A stretch of 64,000 bases of DNA from Salegentibacter salinarum (GCF_900168115.1 NZ_FUZC01000007.1:1-64000), one strand, 5' to 3'; positions 45,113 to 54,864 are shown, numbered from the stretch's first letter. Program-made: numbers and translations. Notes: generated by a model from the sequence alone, not told the origin.

Positions 45113-46130
45113 AACCACTGAAGTAATAGATAAAAAAACTGAATGTGTAGAGGTAAAAGGAAAATCCCTATCCCTTGAAGCTCCTAAAAAATTTCAACTA
45201 CAAGAAGTTACTTATCGTCAACCTAAAAAAAACGAGGTAAGAATCGCTCTTGAAGGTTGTGGAGTTTGCGCTTCAAGCCAGCCGATATGGGAAGGCAGAC
45301 CTTGGTTTAATTATCCTGTAGAAGATGGTAATCCCGGGCATGAAGGATGGGGTTTTATAGATGCAGTTGGTCCTGAAGTAAAAAATTTAGAAATTGGAGA
45401 CCGCGTTACTGGTATGTCTTTTAATTCCTTTGCTCAATATGATTATGCACCGGAACAAAACCTGATAAAAATCCCGAATTTTATTAAAAATAAACCTTTT
45501 CCCGGTGAACCATTGGGCTGTGTAGCGAATATATATACAAGGAGTGATATCCAAAAAGGACAGGTAATAGCTATCGTTGGCTGTGGATTTTTAGGTCTTA
45601 TGTTAGTTCAGCTGGCAAAATCCAGAGGAGCAAAAGTTATAGGAGTTTCCCGAAGCGAATCTTCTCTTACTGAGGCAAAAAAAGAGGGTGCAGATTACCT
45701 GATAAAATTAGATAAGACTGAAGATGTTGTTGCTAAAGTTAAGGAAATCACCAAAGATCAATTATGTGATAGAGTGATAGAATGCACGGGAAAAGAAAAT
45801 GCATTAAATACCGCAATCGAAATTACTGGGGTAAAAAAGAAACTCATAGTAGCAGGTTTTCATCAGGGTGGTTTTCGTTCCGTGAATATGCAAATGTTAA
45901 ACTGGCGTGGGATAGATATGATAAATGCCCACGAACGGGAAATTCCTGTCTACTTAGAGGGAATAAGAATGGCCCTTGACGAAATCCAAAAAGGAAACCT
46001 GAAGCCTTTCCATCTTTTTACACATCGGTTTTCGCTACAACAGGCTGATAGGGCTTTTAAACTTATGGAAGAAAGACCAGAGGGTTTTATTAAAGCTTTA
46101 TTAATAAATAAAAAGGCTGAAGATGTTTAG
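45099..46130 (+). CDS. Medium-chain zinc-type dehydrogenase without the structural-zinc loop
   Basis: 343 aa. The catalytic-zinc residues are Cys in GCGVCASSQ and His in NPGHEGWG; the four-cysteine structural loop of classical ADHs is absent. NAD(P) motif GCGFLGLMLVQLAKSRGA. Proteins of this type oxidise polyols or sugar alcohols or act on sugar-derived substrates. It overlaps its neighbours on both sides (14 bp and 8 bp), which shows tight coupling with the fusion enzyme and the Gfo/Idh protein. Confidence 0.85.
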   Translation: MFSNKTTEVIDKKTECVEVKGKSLSLEAPKKFQLQEVTYRQPKKNEVRIALEGCGVCASSQPIWEGRPWFNYPVEDGNPGHEGWGFIDAVGPEVKNLEIGDRVTGMSFNSFAQYDYAPEQNLIKIPNFIKNKPFPGEPLGCVANIYTRSDIQKGQVIAIVGCGFLGLMLVQLAKSRGAKVIGVSRSESSLTEAKKEGADYLIKLDKTEDVVAKVKEITKDQLCDRVIECTGKENALNTAIEITGVKKKLIVAGFHQGGFRSVNMQMLNWRGIDMINAHEREIPVYLEGIRMALDEIQKGNLKPFHLFTHRFSLQQADRAFKLMEERPEGFIKALLINKKAEDV

Positions 46131-47130
46131 GCCAGTTAATCAGAAAATAAACCTTGGTTTCCTAGGCGTGGGATGGATTGGTCTCGATCGTTTAAAAGCT
46201 TTGAATGCATTTGATGGGATTAACATTACATCTTTTTATGAACCATTAGAAGAGAATATAAAAAGAGTACATGAAGTTGTACCCGAAGCAAAAAGTCTTA
46301 ATTCCCCGGAAGATTTATATAATTATCCTGATTTAGATGGTATTGTAATCGCTTCTCCAAGTGCAATGCATAAAGAACAATCTATCAATGCGCTAAAATC
46401 TGGTAAAGCAGTTTTTTGTCAGAAACCATTAGGTAGAACTGAAAAAGAAGTTTCTGAAATTTTAAAAACTGCGGAAACCGCTAATAAAAATCTTGCTGTA
46501 GACTTGTCTTATCGGTATACTGATGCTTTTAAGAAAGTATTACAGGTAATTAGAAATGGCGAAATCGGTGAATTAAGGCAAATCAATTTAATTTTTCACA
46601 ATGCCTACGGTCCAGATAAATCATGGTTTTATCAATATGAGAAATCAGGTGGGGGTTGTATTATAGATTTAGGTATCCATTTAATAGATATCGCTCTACT
46701 TGGTTTAAATTTTTGCGAAATAAAAGAGGTAAAAAGTTACCTATTTGCCAACGGTCAAATTCTGGAGCCAGATGATAGAAAAGTAGAAGATTTTGCTTCA
46801 GTAAGTATGATTGCTGAAACCGGAACATTAATTAACCTACAATGTTCGTGGAATCTTCCCGCCGGAAAAGAAGCAATAATAGAAGCTAGTTTTTATGGAA
46901 GTGAGGGTGGGGTAGCTTTTAAAAATGTTAATGGTTCTTTTTATGATTTTACTGCTGAAAAATTAAACAACACCACAACAGAAACCCTGGTGGAACCACC
47001 AGATCTTTGGGGAGGCAAAGCTGCTTTAAAATGGGCAGATAGTCTTATCGAGGGAAAAACATACGATAAACCTTTTGCAGAACAACTTGTAATGAACGCA
47101 GCAATAATCGATAGGATTTATGGAAGGTAG
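46123..47130 (+). CDS. Gfo/Idh/MocA-family oxidoreductase
   Basis: 335 aa. Rossmann motif GFLGVGWIGLDRL near residues 12-24; the usual EKP cofactor/catalytic motif reads QKP in VFCQKPLGRTEKE. The C-terminal domain has the GGGCIIDLGIHLIDIAL signature with the catalytic His. Probably oxidises or reduces a sugar or inositol. Paired with the zinc dehydrogenase, it could perform a two-step redox epimerisation. Paralogue at 56022-57035. Confidence 0.85.
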   Translation: MFRPVNQKINLGFLGVGWIGLDRLKALNAFDGINITSFYEPLEENIKRVHEVVPEAKSLNSPEDLYNYPDLDGIVIASPSAMHKEQSINALKSGKAVFCQKPLGRTEKEVSEILKTAETANKNLAVDLSYRYTDAFKKVLQVIRNGEIGELRQINLIFHNAYGPDKSWFYQYEKSGGGCIIDLGIHLIDIALLGLNFCEIKEVKSYLFANGQILEPDDRKVEDFASVSMIAETGTLINLQCSWNLPAGKEAIIEASFYGSEGGVAFKNVNGSFYDFTAEKLNNTTTETLVEPPDLWGGKAALKWADSLIEGKTYDKPFAEQLVMNAAIIDRIYGR

Positions 47131-48223
47131 CAAGTTAAAAATATTAATGACTACCGATACCATTGGAGGAGTATGGGTTTATTCCATGCATTTATGTCAG
47201 TACCTTAGTAAGTTTGGTACAGAGGTAATCCTATTATCTTTTGGAGGTAATCCTTCCTCCGATCAGTTGGATGAAGTACAGGCTATAGAAAATCTGAAAT
47301 ATTACCCTACTACCTACAAACTGGAATGGATGGAAAACCCTTGGGAGGATGTTGAAAAGGCGCATATCTATGTTAAGCAACTTTGCGAACTTCATAAACC
47401 TGATGTTATTCACCTTAGTAATTTTATGGATTTAGAAAACATTCTAACTCCTATCGTAAATGTTTATCACTCTTGCGTACTAAGCTGGTGGGAATCGGTT
47501 AAAGGAAATCCTGCTCCTGAAGAATGGCTAAGATATAAGGAATTAGTTCAAGCTTCTCTGAAGAATGCAGATATTGTGGTAGGACCAACCCAATCTATTT
47601 TGAAATCGGCCAGGGAGCTCTATGGTAATGATTTCCATGGAATTTGTATTCCAAATGCCACAGATTACAATTATCCGGAAGAAGATAAGCAGGAATTTAT
47701 ACTCTGTGCCGGGCGGATTTGGGACGATGCTAAAAATTTAAAACTTTTGGAAACTATAGCCCCGAAATTATCCTATCCAGTAGTAGTTGCGGGCTCCAAT
47801 GAACATCCTAATAACGGGGAAAAGCTTAACATTGAAAATGTCATTTTTCTCGGTAGGCTTCCGCAGAAAGAGTTGTTGAAATGGATGTCCAAATCCGCTA
47901 TATTTTTTAGTCCGGTATTATATGAGCCTTTTGGATTAACCATATTGGAGGCTGCAAGATCACGCTGTGCTCTTGTTATTAGTAATATAGATACTCTAAA
48001 AGAAAATTGGTCTCATGCTGCAATATTTTTTGACCCACGTATTCCCGTTCAAGCTTTAGAGGCACTGAATAAACTTATAGCCAACTCTCGATACAGGCAG
48101 CATCTTGGTAAGGTAGCATACAATAGAAGTAATAAATTTTCTTCTGAAAAAAGTACCAGGACGTATCTCGATATTTATAAAAAGCTGAATAAAGTCAATC
48201 AATTACTAAAATTAAACTTATGA
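47120..48223 (+). CDS. Glycosyltransferase family 4
   Basis: 367 aa, GT-B fold. The donor-binding domain has CAGRIWDDAKN, GRLPQKELLKWM and the EPFGLTILEAA motif (Glu-x7-Glu). The N-terminal acceptor domain has TIGGVWVYSMHL. A retaining transferase that uses a sugar nucleotide. Overlaps the genes on both sides by 11 and 4 bp. Confidence 0.88.
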   Translation: MEGSKLKILMTTDTIGGVWVYSMHLCQYLSKFGTEVILLSFGGNPSSDQLDEVQAIENLKYYPTTYKLEWMENPWEDVEKAHIYVKQLCELHKPDVIHLSNFMDLENILTPIVNVYHSCVLSWWESVKGNPAPEEWLRYKELVQASLKNADIVVGPTQSILKSARELYGNDFHGICIPNATDYNYPEEDKQEFILCAGRIWDDAKNLKLLETIAPKLSYPVVVAGSNEHPNNGEKLNIENVIFLGRLPQKELLKWMSKSAIFFSPVLYEPFGLTILEAARSRCALVISNIDTLKENWSHAAIFFDPRIPVQALEALNKLIANSRYRQHLGKVAYNRSNKFSSEKSTRTYLDIYKKLNKVNQLLKLNL

Positions 48224-49332
48224 AATTAGTCATGTTTTATCATTCCCTTTATTCTGATTGGAACCATGGTAATGCCCATTTTTTAAGAGGGATAGTCAGG
48301 GAATTTAAAAATAAAAATTACGATGTTCAGGTTTACGAGCCACAAAATGGATGGAGTCTTGAAAATTTAATTCAAGATCACGGCGCCGAAAAGTTACAGG
48401 AACTAAAAGAATATTATCCAGGCCTGGAAACTAATTACTACGATCCTGCTGAGCCAGATTTAACTACTGCTTTGGAAGGAGCCGATTATGTGATTGTGCA
48501 TGAATGGAATGATAAAAATCTTATAAAGACTATAGGCGAGCAGAAAAAGACGCAAGGTTTTCGACTTTTATTCCACGACACCCATCACCGAGCAGTTTCT
48601 GATCCTGAAAGTTTAGACGAAATAGATTTATCAAATTATGACGGTGCTCTTGTATTCGGGGATATTATTAAAAAGATTTACGAAGAAAAGAAGTGGGCAA
48701 AGCAAATATGGACCTGGCATGAAGCGGCAGATACGGTTCTTTTTAAACCCAATAGGGATGAAGATAAGGAAGGTGATCTCGTGTGGATAGGAAATTGGGG
48801 AGACGACGAACGTGAAGATGAATTGATGGAATTCTTAATCAATCCTGTAAAGGAGCTGGGAATAAAAGCAAAGGTTTATGGCGTTAGATATCCAAAACAT
48901 GCAATTAAAGCACTGGAAGATGCAGGAATTGAATATGGTGGATGGTTGCCTAATTACAAGGTACCGGAAATTTTCAGTAAATATAAACTTACTGTGCATG
49001 TACCAAGAAGGCCTTATGTAGAAATGTTGCCTGGGATTCCCACTATTAGACCTTTTGAGGCCCTTGCTTGTGGTATTCCTCTAATTTCAGCCCCGTGGAA
49101 AGATGTAGAAGGCTTATTTACGTCCGGAAAAGATTACCTAATGGTTAAAAATGGAGACGAGATGGCGTACAGAATTTCCGAGGTCATAAAAAGTGCTCAG
49201 CTAGCAGGAAGTCTATCTGAAAATGGAGTTGAGGTAATTAAGGAGAAGCATACATGTGTACACCGGGTAGATGAATTGGAAAAAATATTTAATGAAATAG
49301 GGGAAAAGATGGTTTCCCCACGAGATAACTAA
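48220..49332 (+). CDS. CgeB-like glycosyltransferase (first of three)
   Basis: 370 aa, GT-B fold related to the CgeB/spore-maturation glycosyltransferase group. It opens MKLVMFYHSLYSDWNHGN, contains HDTHHRAVSD and WTWHEAADTVLFKPN, and the C-terminal domain ends with IRPFEALACGIPLISAPW and GKDYLMVKNGDEM. Overlaps the GT4 gene by 4 bp (ATGA). Acceptor and donor unknown. Confidence 0.8.
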   Translation: MKLVMFYHSLYSDWNHGNAHFLRGIVREFKNKNYDVQVYEPQNGWSLENLIQDHGAEKLQELKEYYPGLETNYYDPAEPDLTTALEGADYVIVHEWNDKNLIKTIGEQKKTQGFRLLFHDTHHRAVSDPESLDEIDLSNYDGALVFGDIIKKIYEEKKWAKQIWTWHEAADTVLFKPNRDEDKEGDLVWIGNWGDDEREDELMEFLINPVKELGIKAKVYGVRYPKHAIKALEDAGIEYGGWLPNYKVPEIFSKYKLTVHVPRRPYVEMLPGIPTIRPFEALACGIPLISAPWKDVEGLFTSGKDYLMVKNGDEMAYRISEVIKSAQLAGSLSENGVEVIKEKHTCVHRVDELEKIFNEIGEKMVSPRDN

Positions 49333-49335
49333 ATT

Positions 49336-50442
49336 ATGGCTAAAAAGAATTTAAAGATCGCTTTTTTCGGCTCTAGTATTGTTTCAGCTTATTGGAACGG
49401 GGCAGCCACCTATTACAGAGGTATTGTTAAATCCCTTAATAAAATGGGTCACTCGGTTACTTTTTATGAGCCGAATATCTTTGAGCGACAAAAAAATCGG
49501 GATATAGAAGATCCGGATTGGTGTGAGGTAATTATTTATGAAAAGGATAAATTGAATCTGAGATCACTGCTTCGTGGAGTTCAGGAAGAGGCAGATGTGA
49601 TTATTAAAGCCAGCGGAGTAGGTGTTTTTGATGAATTCTTAGAATACGAAGTGGCTATGATGAAAGAAGAAGACAACCTTGTTATCTTTTGGGATGTGGA
49701 TGCCCCAGCTACCCTGGAAAGAATGGAAGAGGATAATTCCGATCCCTTTATTCCATTAGTCCCTGAATATGATTTCATCCTTACTTATGGTGGTGGAAAG
49801 CCGGTAATAGAAACCTATGAATCTTTTGGTGCGCAAAAGTGCATCCCCATATATAACGCCCTTGATACCGAAACACATTTTCCAGTTGAAGAAGAGGAAA
49901 AATTCAATGCTACTTTAGCTTTTCTTGGTAATCGCTTGCCAGACAGGGAAAAACGTGTAGAAGAATTCTTTATAAAACCCGCTAATGAATTAACGAATGA
50001 AAATTTCATATTAGGTGGCAGTGGCTGGGGAGATAAAAATCTTCCATCGAATGTAAATTATTTGGGACATGTGTATACAATTGATCATAATGCTTTTAAC
50101 TCCAGCCCTAGAGCAGTTTTAAACATAAGTAGAAATAGTATGGCAACATTTGGTTTTTCGCCGGCTACACGTGTATTCGAAGCAGCAGGAGCAGCGGCTT
50201 GTATTATAACCGACTATTGGGAAGGTATCGAACAATTTTTTGAACCGGGAAAGGAAATTCTTGTGGTAAAGAATGGAGATGAACTAACAAAAATCTTGAA
50301 AGAACTAAATGATGCAGAAGCTCGAAAAATTGGGAAAGCTGCTTTAAAAAGAGTTCTGGGTGAACATACTTATCAGCATCGGGCAAAACTGCTGGAGAAA
50401 ATTTTCTCGAAAGAACTTTTTGGAGAAGAATCTGTTAAATAA
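49336..50442 (+). CDS. CgeB-like glycosyltransferase (second of three)
   Basis: 368 aa. Opens with IAFFGSSIVSAYWNGAATYY, then DVDAPATLERM as the family's central acidic segment, and RVFEAAGAAACIITDYWEG with GKEILVVKNGDEL in the C-terminal half. It aligns with its neighbours on both sides, and more closely with the third copy. 3 bp after the first copy. Confidence 0.82.
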   Translation: MAKKNLKIAFFGSSIVSAYWNGAATYYRGIVKSLNKMGHSVTFYEPNIFERQKNRDIEDPDWCEVIIYEKDKLNLRSLLRGVQEEADVIIKASGVGVFDEFLEYEVAMMKEEDNLVIFWDVDAPATLERMEEDNSDPFIPLVPEYDFILTYGGGKPVIETYESFGAQKCIPIYNALDTETHFPVEEEEKFNATLAFLGNRLPDREKRVEEFFIKPANELTNENFILGGSGWGDKNLPSNVNYLGHVYTIDHNAFNSSPRAVLNISRNSMATFGFSPATRVFEAAGAAACIITDYWEGIEQFFEPGKEILVVKNGDELTKILKELNDAEARKIGKAALKRVLGEHTYQHRAKLLEKIFSKELFGEESVK

Positions 50443-50454
50443 AAAATTAAAAAT

Positions 50455-51525
50455 ATGAATATCGTAATTATTGGATTATCAATTACTTCGTCTTGGGGTA
50501 ACGGACATGCAACTACATACAGGTCTTTATTAAAAGCGCTTTCAGCGCGTGGGCACGAAATCCATTTTCTGGAAAGAGATGTACCTTATTACGCCCAACA
50601 CCGCGATTTACCAAATCCTTCTTTTTGTAAAGTAAATCTTTATAAAGATTTAGAAGAACTAAAGAAAGGGCATACGCACTTAATTGAATCGGCTGATGTA
50701 GTAATTGTAGGTTCATATGTCCCCGAAGGAGTAGCTGTAGGAAATTGGGTAATAGATTCCGCTAAGGGACTAAAAGCTTTTTATGATATTGATACCCCAG
50801 TTACCTTAGGTAAACTGGAAAAAAAGGATTATGAATATATTACTCCTGAACTAATTGCTAAATATGATCTATATCTTTCTTTTTCAGGAGGAACAGTATT
50901 GGAATTTCTCGAAGAAAAATATGGGTCTCCACGTGCCAAAGACTTATTTTGTTCAGTAGATCCGGACCTATATTATCCAAATCAAAAGGAGGAAGAATAT
51001 CTTTTAGGATACCTGGGCACTTACAGTAAAGATCGGCAATCTACACTTAGTAAATTACTTTTTGAAACAGCATGGAATTATCCTAATGAGAAATTTATTC
51101 TCGCAGGTTCTCAATTTCCAGATAAACTTCATTGGCCAACCAATCTAAATCATATAGATCATTTGCCCCCGGCCGAACATTGTAATTTTTACAATAGCCA
51201 ACGCTATACGATAAATGTAACCAGGGCGGATATGATAAAATTTGGTCACTCTCCGAGTGTACGACTTTTTGAAGCTGCTGCTTGTGGAGTACCTATTATT
51301 TCGGATTTCTGGGAAGGTATAGATGATATTTTTTCTATTGAAAAGGAAATTCTTATTGCAAAAGACGCAAAAGATGTAGCATGTTTTATTGAGGAAATAA
51401 ATGAAAGCGAACGTCTGGCTTTGGCTGAAAACGCTAGGGAGAAAGTATTAATACATCATACTTCCCAGGCGCGGGCAAAGCAATTGGAAGCACATATTAA
51501 TGAAGTCTTACAACCCTCACAATAA
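50455..51525 (+). CDS. CgeB-like glycosyltransferase (third of three)
   Basis: 356 aa. IVIIGLSITSSWGNGHATTY, YDIDTPVTLGKLEKKDY, RLFEAAACGVPIISDFWEG and KEILIAKDAKDV mirror the second copy segment by segment. Tandem duplication followed by divergence is the simplest origin. Three such enzymes in a row suggest three linkages in one oligosaccharide or three acceptors. Confidence 0.82.
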   Translation: MNIVIIGLSITSSWGNGHATTYRSLLKALSARGHEIHFLERDVPYYAQHRDLPNPSFCKVNLYKDLEELKKGHTHLIESADVVIVGSYVPEGVAVGNWVIDSAKGLKAFYDIDTPVTLGKLEKKDYEYITPELIAKYDLYLSFSGGTVLEFLEEKYGSPRAKDLFCSVDPDLYYPNQKEEEYLLGYLGTYSKDRQSTLSKLLFETAWNYPNEKFILAGSQFPDKLHWPTNLNHIDHLPPAEHCNFYNSQRYTINVTRADMIKFGHSPSVRLFEAAACGVPIISDFWEGIDDIFSIEKEILIAKDAKDVACFIEEINESERLALAENAREKVLIHHTSQARAKQLEAHINEVLQPSQ

Positions 51526-51530
51526 ACCTT

Positions 51531-52325
51531 ATGGAAACAGAAAAGAAAATAGAAGAGTTAGCACCCTGGTTTCATAACCTGCATTTACCTGATGGTCTCC
51601 AAACGGCACCGAATCATTTCCTTGGAGATTTTCCTCAATTTAAATGGGAAAAAATTAAACATGAAATACCTGAAGATCTTCAGGGAATGGAAGTTTTGGA
51701 TATTGGCTGTAATGCAGGATTTTATGCCATTTCTCTGGCCCGGCGTGGAGCTAAGGTTACCGCTATAGATCTGGATGATCACTATCTGAATCAGGCAAAG
51801 TGGGCTGCAGAAAAGTTCAATGTTTCTAATCAAATTGAATTTAAGAATATGCAGGTTTATGATCTGGCTCAGGAAGATAAAACTTATGACCTGATTTGGT
51901 TCATGGGGGTTTTTTATCACCTAAGATATCCACTATTAGCAATGGATATTATTTCCAGAAAAACCAGTGATTATTTGGTTTTTCAAAGTTTATCCCTGCA
52001 AGGGTCTTCTGGCCAAGAAGTGCCTGAAAATGTAGATTTTGAAGAAAGGCATTTACTGGAGAGTGAAGATTGGCCTTCCATGGCATTTATTGAGAAGAAA
52101 TTTGCCGGAGATCTTACCAACTGGTGGGTTCCCAATGCTGCAGCTATAAAAGGGATATTAAATAATTGTGGCTTCAAGATAATCGCTTCCCCGGAAGATG
52201 AAACTTACATTGCACGAAAGAATAACGCTATATCCCACCAGGAACGATGGAATAATTCAGAGTATTTATCGGCAATTGGAAAAAATTGGAGAGATGAGGT
52301 TAAAGATAAAATTAATAAATATTAA
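51531..52325 (+). CDS. SAM-dependent methyltransferase
   Basis: 264 aa, class I Rossmann methyltransferase of the DUF1698/CmoB-like kind. SAM motif VLDIGCNAGFYAISLARRGA near residue 55, acidic AIDLDDHYLNQA, and FMGVFYHLRYPLLAMD as motif IV-V. Also WWVPNAAAIKGIL, typical of this group. In this operon it probably O-methylates a sugar of the conjugate. 5 bp after the third CgeB-like gene. Confidence 0.85.
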   Translation: METEKKIEELAPWFHNLHLPDGLQTAPNHFLGDFPQFKWEKIKHEIPEDLQGMEVLDIGCNAGFYAISLARRGAKVTAIDLDDHYLNQAKWAAEKFNVSNQIEFKNMQVYDLAQEDKTYDLIWFMGVFYHLRYPLLAMDIISRKTSDYLVFQSLSLQGSSGQEVPENVDFEERHLLESEDWPSMAFIEKKFAGDLTNWWVPNAAAIKGILNNCGFKIIASPEDETYIARKNNAISHQERWNNSEYLSAIGKNWRDEVKDKINKY

Positions 52326-52344
52326 CCATTAAAAATTAAATACT

Positions 52345-52623
52345 ATGTCAGAATCAAAAAAGACCAAAGATCACCAGGAAATAAAGGAATGGGTAGAAGA
52401 AAGAAAGGGTAAACCCGCATTAGTAAAATCTAATGAAAATACTGGTACGGCAGATGGTCTCTTAAGAATTAAATTCTCCAAAGATCAAAGTGAAGAAAAT
52501 TTAGAAACAATTACCTGGCCTAAATTCTTTACCATTTTTGATGAAAATCGCTTGGAATTTCTTTATCAGGACGAGACCAAAGAAGGGAATACGAGTAGAT
52601 TTTTCAAGTTTGTTAGAACTTAA
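52345..52623 (+). CDS. Small acidic protein (family often labelled 1,4-alpha-glucan branching enzyme)
   Basis: 92 aa. Features: HQEIKEWVEERKGKPALVK, then DGLLRIKFSKDQ and a C-terminal ITWPKFFTIFDENRLEFLY followed by QDET. The same pattern occurs in short proteins that databases often call branching enzymes although they are far too small for one; I regard the real function as unknown. Cytosolic. In the middle of the operon, so it may be a regulator or cofactor protein of the pathway. Confidence 0.7.
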   Translation: MSESKKTKDHQEIKEWVEERKGKPALVKSNENTGTADGLLRIKFSKDQSEENLETITWPKFFTIFDENRLEFLYQDETKEGNTSRFFKFVRT

Positions 52624-52634
52624 TCTTTATTGCA

Positions 52635-53618
52635 ATGAAAACAATTTTAATAACAGGGGCTGCCGGATTTATTGGATCTCATCTTTGTGATCGTTTTCTA
52701 AATGAAGGTTATCGGGTTTTAGGTATGGACAACTTCATAACGGGAAGTCCTGCCAATATAGACCACTTAGCAGATAATCCTAATTTTATCTTTTATGAAA
52801 ATGATATTATTGAATCTATAGACGTACAGGCAAATGTAGATTACATTCTGCATTTTGCCTCCCCCGCTAGCCCAATTGACTATTTGAAAATACCTATTGA
52901 AACTTTAAGAGTGGGGGCTATGGGAAGCTATAATGTCCTGGAATTAGCCAGAATTAAAAACGCCAAGGTTCTTATTGCTTCTACTTCTGAGGTTTATGGG
53001 GATCCGCTTTCTCATCCACAAAAAGAAGAATATCTGGGAAATGTTAATACTATTGGCCCCAGGGGTGTTTATGATGAAGCGAAACGATATATGGAAGCGA
53101 TAACTATGGCTTACCATACTACGTATAATCTACCCATCAGTATTATTAGAATTTTTAATACCTATGGACCGAGAATGAGATTAAATGATGGCAGAGTTAT
53201 TCCGGCTTTTCTAGGACAGGTATTAAACAATGAACCTCTTTCCATTTTTGGAGATGGATCTCAAACCAGGTCTTTTTGTTATATAGACGATCTTGTTGAA
53301 GGGATATATACAGCGCTTTTCAACGATTATCCTTATCCTATTAACCTTGGAAATCCAGAGGAAATCACAATTAATGAACTGAGCAGGGAAATCATAAAAA
53401 TTGCCGGGGAGGAAAAAGAAATTCTATTTAAACCATTGCCCAAAGGAGATCCGGTAAAAAGGAAACCAGATACCTCAGTGGCCAGAAAAATTCTTAATTG
53501 GGAACCTATAACCGGCAGAGATAAAGGCTTAAGATTAACTTTGGATTATTTTAAAAATCTATCTAATCCCACTCTGCTAAATAAAAATCCGAGGAATTTT
53601 GAACCTTTAAATATGTAA
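52635..53618 (+). CDS. UDP-glucuronate decarboxylase-like SDR (UDP-xylose synthase)
   Basis: 327 aa. ITGAAGFIGSHLCDRFL, FASPASPIDYLKIPIETLRVG and ASTSEVYGDPLSHPQ are signatures of UDP-glucuronate decarboxylase; catalytic Tyr and Lys in GVYDEAKRYMEA; then RIFNTYGPRMRLNDGRVIP. It would give UDP-xylose from UDP-glucuronate for one of the glycosyltransferases. Last gene of the run, 11 bp after the small acidic protein. Confidence 0.9.
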   Translation: MKTILITGAAGFIGSHLCDRFLNEGYRVLGMDNFITGSPANIDHLADNPNFIFYENDIIESIDVQANVDYILHFASPASPIDYLKIPIETLRVGAMGSYNVLELARIKNAKVLIASTSEVYGDPLSHPQKEEYLGNVNTIGPRGVYDEAKRYMEAITMAYHTTYNLPISIIRIFNTYGPRMRLNDGRVIPAFLGQVLNNEPLSIFGDGSQTRSFCYIDDLVEGIYTALFNDYPYPINLGNPEEITINELSREIIKIAGEEKEILFKPLPKGDPVKRKPDTSVARKILNWEPITGRDKGLRLTLDYFKNLSNPTLLNKNPRNFEPLNM

Positions 53619-53798
53619 ATATGTAATAGAAAATTGTTTTAATAATTTAGGAGAATATATTTAATCCACAACTTATCAATTGAAGTAGTATTGGATTATA
53701 GTAAAAAAGCAATAAATACTAACAAAACAGCTTAAATTCCTTTACCTGTAGGTAAAGCAGCTATTTTAATTTATAATTTCGCCGGCTAAAAATATTCA

Positions 53799-54818
53799 TT
53801 GAAGCCTATAAAAATCTTTACATTTCCGGCATTTAAAACTTTTAATAAGTTAGCCAATCATTTGGAAAATAGAACTATCAATTCTCCACTTCCTATTCTG
53901 GAAATATCAGAAAAGTTAGGTAAAGGAAATATTTTGGCACTTGATATTTATAATGATATATCTGTCATATTAGTTAGTGGCCACTTTAAAAATGATCTTC
54001 TATTGCATCTGATAACCAATGTAGAGAATCCTCTTAATTTTATTTACAATTATAATACCCCATTTGATTATAAGCATGGGAATAATAACACCTGGCGGGA
54101 GCTAGACCAATTTCAACACGCTATTATTTCCAATTCTCCCAAAACCAATACTAAGGTAAAATTAAAAGCTAATAAACTTTATTACAGTTATATTATCTCC
54201 ATATCAAAAGCTGTATATCTTAATAATAGAAATTACTGTACCCAAACTGTTGCTGATTATTTAAAAATTATTTTTGAAGAAAAGGATAGTACTCCAGATT
54301 TTTTTCACAATGGAACCTATAATTTGCAGATAGCTAATATTCTTAAAGAGATAAATCTTCAAAATTTTTCTTCTTTCGAGCATCATATATTTTTAGAAGC
54401 AAAAATCCATGAATTAATTAACCAACATCTTTTGCAATACAAAAGAGATATTGATAATAGTGCTAATACATCTAATTTATTCTCTTATGAAGTAAAGGCT
54501 ATCCACACGGCAGCAGTTTATATACAAAATCATATGGACGAAATTAAAACAGTAGAGCAGGTAGCTAGATATGTAGGCTTAAATAGCAATAAATTACAAA
54601 GAGGTTTTAATCAACTATTTAATATAAGTGTAAATAGTTTTATAAGGAATGCCAGAATGTCTAAAGCTGAAGAGCTTTTAATAAATTCAGAAGAAACAGT
54701 TTGTCAAATTGTTTCTAAAATAGGTTTGAATAGTAATAGTTACTTTTCCAAGTTATTTAAAGAAAAGTTTAAAGTTTCGCCTTCTCAGTTTAGAATTAAG
54801 AATAGAACCGTAAGTTAA
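53799..54818 (+). CDS. AraC-family regulator (first of a pair)
   Basis: 339 aa, start codon TTG at 53799. The N-terminal ~220 residues are a poorly conserved sensor domain with a cupin-like part (DQFQHAIISN). The C-terminal AraC domain shows VEQVARYVGLNSNKLQRGF, then SFIRNARMSKAEELL, then ETVCQIVSKIGLNSNSYFSK and FKVSPSQFR. Paralogue of the next gene. Immediately downstream of the sugar operon, so probably its regulator. Confidence 0.85.
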   Translation: MKPIKIFTFPAFKTFNKLANHLENRTINSPLPILEISEKLGKGNILALDIYNDISVILVSGHFKNDLLLHLITNVENPLNFIYNYNTPFDYKHGNNNTWRELDQFQHAIISNSPKTNTKVKLKANKLYYSYIISISKAVYLNNRNYCTQTVADYLKIIFEEKDSTPDFFHNGTYNLQIANILKEINLQNFSSFEHHIFLEAKIHELINQHLLQYKRDIDNSANTSNLFSYEVKAIHTAAVYIQNHMDEIKTVEQVARYVGLNSNKLQRGFNQLFNISVNSFIRNARMSKAEELLINSEETVCQIVSKIGLNSNSYFSKLFKEKFKVSPSQFRIKNRTVS

Positions 54819-54864
54819 TCTAATATATAAACCGTACCTTTTACACTAACCATAAATTATATGC

